A DNA stretch of 64,000 nucleotides from Nocardioides sp. zg-DK7169 (GTDB lineage: Bacteria > Actinomycetota > Actinomycetes > Propionibacteriales > Nocardioidaceae). The notes under the pieces are model-generated. The model was not told the origin of the DNA, did no database searches, and saw only the letters and a program-made list of their open reading frames with translations. Shown piece after piece: positions 56,865-64,000 of the stretch. Both the position numbers and the translations under genes were made by a program. The stretch is from contig NZ_JABJRA010000001.1 of NCBI RefSeq assembly GCF_013155365.1, positions 474,492 to 538,491 of the forward strand, written 5' to 3'. Numbering within the stretch: the stretch's first letter is position 1; the number at the start of each line of letters is the position of its first letter.

Positions 56865-58453
56865 GGCCGGCCCCCGGGCGGGGCGACCCCGAGCGCGACG
56901 GCGACCTCGTCGACGCGCAGCCAGGGCGCGCCGAGCACCTTCATCACCTGGGGCGCGAACGCGGGCGACTCCGCCACCACGCGGCGTACCGGACCGGAGG
57001 AGACGATCTCGCCGTCGGCCAGCACGACCACGTCGTCGGCGGCCTGCACGACGAACTCGACGTCGTGGGTCGCGACCAGGACGGTGCGGCCCTCGGCGGC
57101 GAGGTCGCGCAGGATCGTGGCGAGCACCCGCTTGGCCGGGTAGTCCAGGCCGCGGGTGGGCTCGTCGAGCAGCACGACCCCGGGACGCGCCGCGAGGACG
57201 AGCGCGAGGGCCACCGCGAGGCGCTGGCCCTCGGAGAGGTCGCGCGGGTGCGCGTCGCCGGGGATGCCGGGGACCAGGCGGTCCAGCACCTCGCGGGCGC
57301 CGGGACCGCCGTCCGCGCACTCGGCGTCCACGGTGTCGAGGTAGAGCAGGTCGGCCGCGGTCTGGGGCAGCAGCCCCACCAGCGCCCGCCGCTCGCGCGG
57401 CGAGAGCCGGGCGGGGTCCAGCTCGCCGACCCGCACCGTGCCGGCGCGGCGCGCCGCACTGCCCTGGAGCGCCCACAGCAGCGAGGACTTCCCCGCGCCG
57501 TTGCGGCCCATCAGCGCGGTGACCGTGCCGCCGCCCAGCTCCAGGTCCACGTCGCGTACGACGGGCGCCCCGCCGTGGTCGACGGTGAGCCCGCGGGCGA
57601 CGAGGCCGGGGCGACGGCGCTCGGCCGCGGGGGCCTCGACCGGCGCGGTGCCGAGCTCCAGGCGGCGGGCGGCGCGGCGGGCGTCCCGGACGCTGAGCGG
57701 CAGCGGGTCCCACCCTGCGACCCGGCCCAGCTCCACGATCGGTGGCGCCACCGGGGAGGTGGCGAGCAGCTCGGCCGGCTCGCCGACCAGCAGTCGGCCG
57801 TCGCCGGGCAGCAGGCACATCCGGTCCGCGAACGGCACCACCCGCTCCAGGCGGTGCTCGGCGAGCAGCACCGAGAGTCCGAGGTCGGAGACCAGCCGGG
57901 TGAGCGTGGCGAGCACGTCCTCGGCGGCGGTGGGGTCGAGCGCCGAGGTCGGCTCGTCGAGCACCAGCAGGCGCGGGTGCGTGGTGAGCACCGACCCGAT
58001 GGCCACCCGCTGCTGCTGTCCGCCGGACAGGGTGCGCAGGTCGCGGTCGCGCAGGTCGGCGATGCCGAGCAGGTCGAGGGTCTCCTCGACACGACGGCGC
58101 ATCGTGGCGCCGGGCAGCCCGAGCTGCTCCATGCCGTAGGCCAGCTCCTCCTCCACGGTGTCGGTGACGAAGCCGGCGGCCGGGTCCTGCCCGACGTAGC
58201 CGATCGCGTGGGCGCGCTCGCGCGGCGGGGTGTGCACGATGCTGGCGCCGTCGAGGCGCACGTCGCCGTCGAGCACGCCGCCGGAGAACCGCGGCACCAG
58301 GCCGGTCACCACCCCGAGCAGGGTCGACTTCCCGACGCCGGTCGGGCCGGAGACGAGCACCAGCTCGCCCTCCTCGATGCTCAGGTCGACCCCGTCGAGG
58401 ACGGGTGCGGTGTCCGGGGCGTAGGAGAAGGTGACGCCGCGCAGCTCGATCAT
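56861..58453 (-). CDS. ECF transporter duplicated ATPase (EcfA-EcfA' fusion)
   Basis: 530 residues with two full ABC domains. First: Walker A SGPTGVGKST (about 35), LSGGQQQR (about 143), LLVLDEPTSALDP. Second: GRNGAGKSS (about 313), signature LSEGQRLA (Glu instead of Gly, about 408), VVLLDEPTRGLDY. Drives the adjacent T and S components. ATG 58453 overlaps the stop of the T-component gene (ATGA). Confidence 0.92.
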   Translation of the reverse strand: MIELRGVTFSYAPDTAPVLDGVDLSIEEGELVLVSGPTGVGKSTLLGVVTGLVPRFSGGVLDGDVRLDGASIVHTPPRERAHAIGYVGQDPAAGFVTDTVEEELAYGMEQLGLPGATMRRRVEETLDLLGIADLRDRDLRTLSGGQQQRVAIGSVLTTHPRLLVLDEPTSALDPTAAEDVLATLTRLVSDLGLSVLLAEHRLERVVPFADRMCLLPGDGRLLVGEPAELLATSPVAPPIVELGRVAGWDPLPLSVRDARRAARRLELGTAPVEAPAAERRRPGLVARGLTVDHGGAPVVRDVDLELGGGTVTALMGRNGAGKSSLLWALQGSAARRAGTVRVGELDPARLSPRERRALVGLLPQTAADLLYLDTVDAECADGGPGAREVLDRLVPGIPGDAHPRDLSEGQRLAVALALVLAARPGVVLLDEPTRGLDYPAKRVLATILRDLAAEGRTVLVATHDVEFVVQAADDVVVLADGEIVSSGPVRRVVAESPAFAPQVMKVLGAPWLRVDEVAVALGVAPPGGRP

Positions 58454-59625
58454 CGGGTGCTCGCTCTCGGTGCGGGGGTGGACGACGGGAGGGGGTCGGT
58501 GGACCGCGACGGCTCGGGCGCGGCGCGCGCGGCGGACAGCCGCGGTGGCGGTGCCAGGACCGCCGGCAGGGCGGCCACCAGCGCTCCGGCCAGCGCGAGC
58601 GCGCTCACCGGCGGGACCGAGGCCACGTCGGGGTAGGCGACCAGCACCTGGTGGCCGCTCACCCACCAGCCGATCGCCGCGGTCAGCACGCCGCAGCCGG
58701 CGACGGCGAGCTCGGCGGGGTGCCAGTGGTCGGGGCGGTAGCGGGTGCGCTCGACCCGGCGCCCCGCGCTCAGCAGGCCGGCGCCGGCCGCCGCCACGCC
58801 GAGCACCAGCATCGGCACCGCGAGCAGCCGGGGCGCGGTGCGGTCCAGCACGGCGTACACCCCGACGACGATGCCGCACAGGCCGAGGAGCATCAGCGCC
58901 CCCGTCGTACGACGCTCGGCGGGCGTGGCCGCACCGCTGCGCCCGTAGCCGCGGGTGTCCATGCCGGCGGCGAGCGCGAGGGAGCGGTCCAGCGCGTCCT
59001 CGAGCACCGGCACCAGCAGGCGGCGCAGACGCGCGACCCGGCCCTGCTCGCCCGCGCGCAGCTCCTGCGCACGGCGCACCCGGCGCACGCTCTCGGCGAA
59101 CTGGGGCAGCACGCTGACCGCGACGACGAGCGCGGTGCCGACCTCGTAGAGCGCCGGCGGCACCGAGCGCAGCAGGCGCTTGGGGTTGGCCAGGGCGTTC
59201 GCGGCGCCGACGCAGACCACGATCATCGCCAGCCGCAGGCCGTCGTAGAGGCCGACGAGCAGCGACTCCAGGGTCAGCGGCCCGAGCAGCGTGATCCCCA
59301 TGACCCAGTCCGGCAGCGGGACCTCGGGCAGGTCGAGCAGCACGGTCTCGCCGTAGGCGCCCCCGAAGACCAGCCGGAACAGCACCCGGAAGACCACGAT
59401 CGCGGCGGCCAGCCACAGGTAGAGGCGGAACGCCCGCGCCCACGGCTGGTCCGAGCGCCGCGCGGCGACCACGAGGAGGACCGAGCCGAGCAGCAGCACC
59501 AGGACCAGCGGGTTGGTGGTCATCGAGGCGCCCGCGGCGAGGCCGATCGCCCAGACCCACCACGCGACCGGGTGCAGGTCGCGGGGGGTCCGGGCGGCGG
59601 CACTCGCGCGGGGCTCGGTGCTCAT
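58450..59625 (-). CDS. ECF transporter transmembrane (T) component
   Basis: 391 residues, longer than a typical EcfT (about 260): an EcfT core (NPLVLVLLLGSVLLVVAAR to RSLALAAGMDTRGYGR, the Ala-x-x-x-Arg-Gly coupling signature near residue 230), then an extra C-terminal hydrophobic part of about 120 residues. Couples the ATPase to the S component. Overlaps its neighbours by ATGA on both sides. Confidence 0.87.
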   Translation of the reverse strand: MSTEPRASAAARTPRDLHPVAWWVWAIGLAAGASMTTNPLVLVLLLGSVLLVVAARRSDQPWARAFRLYLWLAAAIVVFRVLFRLVFGGAYGETVLLDLPEVPLPDWVMGITLLGPLTLESLLVGLYDGLRLAMIVVCVGAANALANPKRLLRSVPPALYEVGTALVVAVSVLPQFAESVRRVRRAQELRAGEQGRVARLRRLLVPVLEDALDRSLALAAGMDTRGYGRSGAATPAERRTTGALMLLGLCGIVVGVYAVLDRTAPRLLAVPMLVLGVAAAGAGLLSAGRRVERTRYRPDHWHPAELAVAGCGVLTAAIGWWVSGHQVLVAYPDVASVPPVSALALAGALVAALPAVLAPPPRLSAARAAPEPSRSTDPLPSSTPAPRASTR

Positions 59626-60524
59626 CGCCGGACGGTCCCCCGACGTCGTACGGCGACCAGGCCGGCGCCGGCGAAGACGGCGGCCAGGACGACGGCCACC
59701 AGCCAGCCCGGCAGGCCGGCGTCGTCGGTGGTGGCCGCGGACTCCTGCGTCCCCTCGATACCGGTGTCCTCCTGCTCGGCGCTCGGCGAGACCGAGGCGG
59801 ACGGCGACGCGGTGGCCGTGTCGCGGTCCTTCGGCTCGCGGGTCGGGCCGCCGGTCGGCCGGTCGCCGGCCGTCGGTGTCGGGGCCGCGGTCGGCGCGTC
59901 GCCCCCGGCGGCACTGCCTGCGCCGGCGCCGGTGCCGGGCGCGGAGCCGGGCGCGGAGCCGTCGCCGGAGCCGGTGACCGGAGTGGGAGCGCTGCCGCCC
60001 GGACCGCCGCCGGTCGACGGGGTGGGGCGCGGGCTGCTCGGTGCGGCGGGCGCGGCCGCCACCGGCGGCGCCACGCCGGGCTGGGTGCGCGCGCCGCTGT
60101 TCCAGGCGAACGCGACCGAGCCGCCGGCGGGCACGGTCAGCGAGGAGGTGCCGATCGAGCTGTAGACCCACGTCCCGGTCCTGCCGTCGGACCACCACAG
60201 TCCCCAGTAGGCGTCCGCCGGGGCGGCGTTGATGCACGGGTCGCTGCTCGGGACGCCCTCGACGCGGCACACGAACCCGGCCGCCCGCTGGGCGTAGGTC
60301 AGCGCGACGCCGCTGTCGGCGAAGATCGTGGCGGCCGACTTGCCGCCGCCGTCGGCGTCACAGGTGTCCTGGACCCCGCCGCCGAGGGCGCCGAAGTCGA
60401 CGACCACGCTGACGCCGCGCCCGTCGGTGCAGGTGGCGGCGCCGGCCGAGGGCGCGGTCGGGAGCCCGGCCAGGAAGAGCAGCCCCGCCAGCAGTGCCGC
60501 CGCGGCGCGCGCCCCGGTGCTCAC
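59622..60524 (-). CDS. Secreted, membrane-anchored protein with intrinsic-factor beta-like (DUF4430-like) domain
   Basis: 300 residues. Signal peptide (residues 1-30), a compact domain of about 120 residues with four Cys (CTDGRG, DTCDADG, FVCRVEG, DPCINAA) ending AYWGLWWSDGRTGTWVYSS and VPAGGSVAFAWN, a long Pro/Ser/Thr/Gly linker (about 150-265), then a C-terminal transmembrane helix and an Arg tail. The YW...W.Y...G pattern resembles the cobalamin-capping beta domain of transcobalamin/intrinsic factor and bacterial DUF4430. The role as surface B12 ligand protein is inferred from this and the operon. Confidence 0.65.
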   Translation of the reverse strand: MSTGARAAAALLAGLLFLAGLPTAPSAGAATCTDGRGVSVVVDFGALGGGVQDTCDADGGGKSAATIFADSGVALTYAQRAAGFVCRVEGVPSSDPCINAAPADAYWGLWWSDGRTGTWVYSSIGTSSLTVPAGGSVAFAWNSGARTQPGVAPPVAAAPAAPSSPRPTPSTGGGPGGSAPTPVTGSGDGSAPGSAPGTGAGAGSAAGGDAPTAAPTPTAGDRPTGGPTREPKDRDTATASPSASVSPSAEQEDTGIEGTQESAATTDDAGLPGWLVAVVLAAVFAGAGLVAVRRRGTVRR

Positions 60525-62146
60525 CGCACCACCCGGACGGTGACCGAGCGCGTGCGGTCGGCGAACGCGCCGCGGACCACGAGCCTCGCCTGCCCGGCCT
60601 TGCCGGTGACGCGGACCCTCGGGGTCCAGCGACCTGCCGCGTTGCTGGTGCCACGGGCGACGACCGTGCCGCGGAAGCGGAGCAGGGCCGGCTCGCGGGC
60701 GGCCAGTCCGCGCACCCGCACCTGGACGGTCCGGCCGCGGGTGAGGCGGGCGCCCACCCTCAGCACCGGGCTGGTGGCCGCGAGCGTGCGCAGACGGGAC
60801 GGGACCGGCTTGAGGGTCCCCGAGGGCGCGACCGCGCGCACGGCGTACGTCGCGGTGCGGGCCGGGAGCTTGATCAGCGCGGTTGCGGCACCGGCCTGGT
60901 CAGCCCGGACCTGGCGGCGAGTGCCGGCCATGGTGACGCAGACCGGCTCGCCGGGGGCCAGGGGCCCGAGCCGCACCGACACGCGCGTGCCGGCGCGGTG
61001 GAACCGCGGAGGAGCCATGGGCGGCACAGGGAATGCGTCGACGCGTCCGGGCGCCCAGGTGAGCGCCGGCAGTGCCTGCGCGCTCGCGCGGCGCACCTGG
61101 TCGCGCAGCTCCGCGACCCCGGACGCCGTCACCGTGTCGAGGCCCGCGACGTCGTAGGCGATCGCCCCGAGGTCGCCGGCCCGGTACGGCGCGCATGCAC
61201 CCGTGTGGGCGAGCTGCAGGCCGCGCACCCAGCCCGCGGCGCGGGCGGCAGCCTTCGTGCGACCCGCCTCGCCGAGGGCCCAGCCCGCGAGGCCGGTGCT
61301 GTTGGCGTTGGCGGCCTCGGTGGCCACGCCGCCGCCGAACGACCCGTCGCCGCGCTGGTTGCGCCGCAGCCAGTCGAGGGCCGATGTCAGGTGGGGCCGC
61401 ACGTCCTCATCGTCGCGTTGCGGCAGCAACGAGAGGACCGCCAGCGCGGTGACGTCGGTGTCCGCCTCGGCGTCCGGTGCGCCGTCGCAGGTCTGGTCCC
61501 GCGCCTCGACCGTGCCGAGCTCGAGGCGGAAGAAGCCTGCTGCGCACTGCTGGTCGAGCAGGTACGCCGTCGCGGCCACGGCCTCGCTGCTGCGCGCGGC
61601 TTCGAGGGCCCGGACCGCATACGCCTGGCCCAGGGTGTTGGCGTAGTCGCCGAAGGTGCTGCGATCGACGATCCGCCCGGTGGCCGGGCCGGAGTCGGTG
61701 GTGACGGACTCGAGCTCGGCGACGAGGTCGCGTCCGCCGAAGCGGCGTGGGTCCCGGTCCGCGGCCAGCGCCAGGACGGCGGCCTTGGCGGTGGCCCCGG
61801 CGTAGGCGCTCCCCTCGTCGCCGAACGCCTCGCCGCTCACGTAGGAGGCGACCTCCGCCGCCACGGCGTCGGCCACGCCCTGGACCGCGGCGCCGGAGCC
61901 GACGGCGTCCAGCGCGAGCGCGACGTCGATGGAGAGCCCGTGATCGGGCCCCCACTCACCCACGACGAGGCCGTCGGTGAGCTGCCCGGAGAGCCAGCGG
62001 GCGCCGGCCGCAGCCGGCGTGAGAGGTGCGGGCGCGGCGACGGGGCCGGCGATCGCAGGGGTGGGGGTGGCGACCGCCAGGCCGCCGGTCACCAGTGCGG
62101 TGACCAGGAGGAGTGCGCCGGTACGGCGCACGCAGGACGAGCTCAT
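60521..62146 (-). CDS. Secreted prenyltransferase/squalene-oxidase-repeat protein (intrinsic-factor alpha-like) with C-terminal Ig-like domains
   Basis: 541 residues. Signal peptide (about residues 1-34), then an alpha/alpha-barrel repeat region (WLSGQLTDGLVVGEWGPDHG, QTCDGAPDAEADTDVTALAV, GLAGWALGEAGR) like the alpha domain of transcobalamin/intrinsic factor and terpene cyclase folds. Two beta-sandwich-like domains follow (about 340-541). No lipobox or anchor, so released or held by its partner. First gene after the cobalamin riboswitch; ATG 62146 follows GGGAAGGA. Its paralogue is the lipoprotein at 62418-63749. Confidence 0.75.
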   Translation of the reverse strand: MSSSCVRRTGALLLVTALVTGGLAVATPTPAIAGPVAAPAPLTPAAAGARWLSGQLTDGLVVGEWGPDHGLSIDVALALDAVGSGAAVQGVADAVAAEVASYVSGEAFGDEGSAYAGATAKAAVLALAADRDPRRFGGRDLVAELESVTTDSGPATGRIVDRSTFGDYANTLGQAYAVRALEAARSSEAVAATAYLLDQQCAAGFFRLELGTVEARDQTCDGAPDAEADTDVTALAVLSLLPQRDDEDVRPHLTSALDWLRRNQRGDGSFGGGVATEAANANSTGLAGWALGEAGRTKAAARAAGWVRGLQLAHTGACAPYRAGDLGAIAYDVAGLDTVTASGVAELRDQVRRASAQALPALTWAPGRVDAFPVPPMAPPRFHRAGTRVSVRLGPLAPGEPVCVTMAGTRRQVRADQAGAATALIKLPARTATYAVRAVAPSGTLKPVPSRLRTLAATSPVLRVGARLTRGRTVQVRVRGLAAREPALLRFRGTVVARGTSNAAGRWTPRVRVTGKAGQARLVVRGAFADRTRSVTVRVVR

Positions 62147-62154
62147 GGTTCCTT

Positions 62155-62172
62155 CCCGCTGCACACAGCGGG
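62155..62172 (-). promoter_or_regulatory. Hairpin next to the ribosome site of the B12 operon
   Basis: CCCGCTG-TGTG-CAGCGGG directly precedes AAGGAACC and the ATG, and its 3' arm is contiguous with the Shine-Dalgarno. It is the likely expression platform by which the riboswitch blocks translation. Confidence 0.6.
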
Positions 62173-62238
62173 GGCACTGCCCGAGGACGGGCGGCGACCA
62201 CCACTGCTTTCCACGACAGCGTTGTGATCAGGATGCGT

Positions 62239-62331
62239 CGTGGCGGGTGCTCCGGCTCGTCGTGGCTGCGGGTGCAGCACGACCTACGGTTGCGGGTCAG
62301 CGCCGGACTTGGACCGGCTTTCCCCACCACG
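62239..62331 (-). ncRNA. Cobalamin riboswitch aptamer
   Basis: On minus, the core runs GGGGAAAGCCGGTCCAAGTC, CGGCGCTGACCCGCAACCG, and ends in a B12-box-like GAGCCGGAGCACCCGCC. The flanks CGTGGTGGG (62323-62331) and CCCGCCACG (62239-62247) pair over 9 bp as stem P1. This is the conserved layout of cobalamin riboswitches, 93 bp upstream of the first gene. Bound B12 should lower expression of the ECF operon. Confidence 0.9.
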
Positions 62332-62417
62332 GGCATATGGATGTGTCTGCGGAACATACCTCAGGTCCGCGCCCACGTGCGCAACGGAGCGGGCGGTGTG
62401 AGGCGCTCCACCCGCGG

Positions 62418-63749
62418 TCAGCCGGCGGCGGCCACCGGGGTCACGCCGGCGAGGCGGCGGACCACCAACCGGTCCGGTGCCACACCGTCCAGCGGGACCT
62501 CGAGCGTGCCGCCGTCACCGGTCAGCTCCTCGGCGTACCCGCCGGGACCGGTGACGCAGGCCTGCTCGCCGTCCTGGAGACCGGTGATGCGCAGCGAGGA
62601 ACCGGAGACCTCGAGCTCCAGGGGCTCCGCCGGCTCGCCGACCAGCTGGAGGAGCGGCGCCGCCTGCGCCGTCGCCCGGCGCCACTGGTCGCGTACGACG
62701 GGGTCGCGCAGCGCGTCCGGGGCGGCGTCGGCCGCGTAGGCGACCGCGCCGGTCGGGAGCCGGGGCGTGCCACAGCTCGGCTCGGTGACCTGCCGCGCCG
62801 CCACCCAGGCGGCCGCGCGGGCGGCCTCTTCCGAGCGCCCGGCCCGCTCGAGGGCGAGGCCGGCGAGACCGGTGCTGTTGGCGTTGAACCCCTCCGTGCC
62901 GGTGGCCCCGCCGAATCCCCCGCTGGCGTCCTGGGTCTCGACGAGCCAGTCGACGGCGGCGGTCACGGACTCGCTCGCCGCCTCCCCGGGCACGTCCTGG
63001 AGGGCCAGCACGGCCAGCGCCGTCACGTCGGTGTCGGGGAGGTCGAGCCGGCGCGGGCCCTCGCCACAGCCCTGCGGCGCGTCCGGGCCGGCGAAGTAGA
63101 GGCGGAACCAGCCCGGCTCGCACTGCTGGGAGATCAGGTAGTCGGCAGCGGCGCCGGTCTCCGGGGAGTCCGCGCTGGCGAGGGCGCGCACGGCGTACGT
63201 CTGCCCGATCGCGTTGGCGTAGTCGGTGCCGTCCGCGCTGCGCACGTCGTCGGCGAGCCGGCCGACCAGGGCGCCCTCGTCGGCCACGAGGTCCTCCAGG
63301 CGTCCCAGGACGTCGACCCCGTCCACCTCGGAGGGGTCGCCGCCGCTCACCTGGGCGAGCACGGCGACCTTGGCCACCGACCCCGCGTAGATGTCGGGGC
63401 TGCCGAAGTCCACACCGGTCGTGTAGCTCTCGACCGCGGCGCCGACGGCGTCCGCGATCCGCCCGACCACGTCCGCCTGGTCCGGCACCTCCGCCAGGCC
63501 GAGCGCCGCGTCGATGCTGAGCCCGTAGTCGGGGCCGTACTCCCCCACCATCAGCCCGTCCTCGAGCTCGCTCGCGAGCCAGGCCGCGGCACCGGCTGCC
63601 GCGGCGGTGGGTCGGCTGTCACCCACCGGCGGGGAGCCGCCGTCCGTGCTGTCGTCACCGCAGGCGCCCAGCGCCAGCGGGAGACAGGCCAGCAGCGCCA
63701 GGCGGGACCGGGGCGTGCGTCGTCGGGGGGCGGCGGAAATCATGCTCAT
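62418..63749 (-). CDS. Lipoprotein with prenyltransferase/squalene-oxidase repeats (intrinsic-factor alpha-like)
   Basis: 443 residues. Lipobox LGAC (about residue 25) anchors it to the outer face of the membrane. The barrel region is clearly paralogous to the next gene: WLASELEDGLMVGEYGPDYG, DLPDTDVTALAVLALQ, GFNANSTGLAGLALERAGR. A short beta-rich tail follows. TAGGAT lies 8 nt before ATG 63749, so it has its own leaderless promoter outside the riboswitch, although read-through into the riboswitch leader is possible. Proposed role: cobalamin capture at the surface. Confidence 0.72.
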   Translation of the reverse strand: MSMISAAPRRRTPRSRLALLACLPLALGACGDDSTDGGSPPVGDSRPTAAAAGAAAWLASELEDGLMVGEYGPDYGLSIDAALGLAEVPDQADVVGRIADAVGAAVESYTTGVDFGSPDIYAGSVAKVAVLAQVSGGDPSEVDGVDVLGRLEDLVADEGALVGRLADDVRSADGTDYANAIGQTYAVRALASADSPETGAAADYLISQQCEPGWFRLYFAGPDAPQGCGEGPRRLDLPDTDVTALAVLALQDVPGEAASESVTAAVDWLVETQDASGGFGGATGTEGFNANSTGLAGLALERAGRSEEAARAAAWVAARQVTEPSCGTPRLPTGAVAYAADAAPDALRDPVVRDQWRRATAQAAPLLQLVGEPAEPLELEVSGSSLRITGLQDGEQACVTGPGGYAEELTGDGGTLEVPLDGVAPDRLVVRRLAGVTPVAAAG

Positions 63750-63757
63750 CGCCGCGA

Positions 63758-63763
63758 ATCCTA
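63758..63763 (-). promoter_or_regulatory. Leaderless -10 box of the barrel lipoprotein gene
   Basis: TAGGAT, 8 nt before ATG 63749. Confidence 0.45.
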
Positions 63764-63828
63764 CGCGTGCCCCTTGGGCGCGTTCCGTCACCGTCGGTGA
63801 GGACCATGACCAAGACCACGCGAAATAG

Positions 63829-63866
63829 CAGAAAGGGTCGCACCCTCACGGGTGCGACCCTTTCTG
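63829..63866 (-). terminator. rRNA operon terminator
   Basis: A 17-bp near-perfect stem (CAGAAAGGGTCGCACCC and its complement, 4-nt loop) 11 bp past the 5S gene, followed on the transcribed strand by CTATTTCG. Very stable, as expected at the end of an rrn operon. Confidence 0.88.
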
Positions 63867-63876
63867 TGAATGATTG

Positions 63877-63993
63877 TCCGGCGGCGTCCTACTCTCCCAC
63901 AACCTCTCGGTTGCAGTACCATCGGCGCTGAAAGGCTTAACTTCCGGGTTCGGGATGGGACCGGGTGTTTCCCTTTCGCTATGGCCGCCGTAA
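63877..63993 (-). rRNA. rrf: 5S ribosomal RNA
   Basis: On minus: TTACGGCGGCCATAGCG at the 5' end, CCCGGTCCCATCCCGAACCC, AAGTTAAGCC, and a 3' end pairing with the 5' end (GGACGCCGCCGG). About 117 nt; the boundaries are good to a few bases. The 16S and 23S genes would lie beyond the right edge. Confidence 0.95.
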
Positions 63994-64000
63994 CTCTATC

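Noticed and set aside
62147..62417. Short plus-strand ORFs across the riboswitch region
   Set aside because: The conserved RNA motifs on minus explain the sequence, and the ORFs have no recognisable product.

Overview
The window is very GC-rich, densely coded DNA from an actinobacterium. Clues are GTG/TTG starts, ATGA/GTGA gene couplings, DtxR-type iron boxes, leaderless -10 boxes (TAnnnT 6-8 nt before the start codon), a desferrioxamine-type des operon, DUF222-HNH and MSMEG_6728-type proteins. Overall style suggests Nocardioidaceae (Nocardioides-like); this is inference, because no 16S gene is present.

Layout. 1-3.1 kb: CPBP protease, gltX and a fumarylacetoacetate-hydrolase gene, all on minus. 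3.1-24.6 kb: a glycosylase-like gene; iron-regulated desABCD siderophore operon; 2H phosphoesterase; a BioQ-like TetR gene divergent from a bioYMN biotin transporter; an orphan peptide-type binding protein; amidase; FMN reductase with a TetR partner; a Ser/Thr kinase; and an iron-siderophore ABC importer with two more iron boxes. 24.6-33.1 kb: ilvE, leuB, a 45-residue ORF, a methyltransferase, an atypical SDR, a yczE/MocR pair and serA. 33.3-40.3 kb: an ABC-F gene that has lost both Walker A segments, DNA-repair-like and GNAT genes, DUF222-HNH, an ECF sigma factor, a DsbA-like protein and an ABC-2 exporter. 40.4-44.2 kb: ilvBNC with an Ile-Leu-Val leader peptide and attenuator. 44.3-56 kb: a PCD-VOC fusion, S66 peptidase, kynU, FUSC, ilvD, a BNR-repeat protein, EamA, hydrolase and PQQ-type dehydrogenase. 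56-63.8 kb: a cobalamin-riboswitch-controlled ECF importer with secreted proteins. 63.9 kb: 5S rRNA and the rrn terminator.

How the genes work together. The des operon should make a hydroxamate siderophore and the 20-24 kb importer should bring it back, both under DtxR/IdeR. BioQ boxes sit on the bioYMN promoter. ilvE, leuB, ilvBNC, ilvD and serA serve branched-chain amino acid and serine synthesis.

The most distinctive system is at 56.0-63.8 kb. A riboswitch-led, translationally coupled operon encodes a secreted prenyltransferase-like alpha/alpha-barrel protein, a membrane-anchored small-domain protein resembling the beta domain of intrinsic factor/transcobalamin, and a complete ECF transporter. 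A second, lipoprotein copy of the barrel protein lies just upstream. I read this as a split, surface-exposed vitamin B12 capture and import system. Several intergenic regions carry an uncharacterised 22-bp tandem repeat family, and two gene 3' ends are duplicated downstream of their own stop codons.
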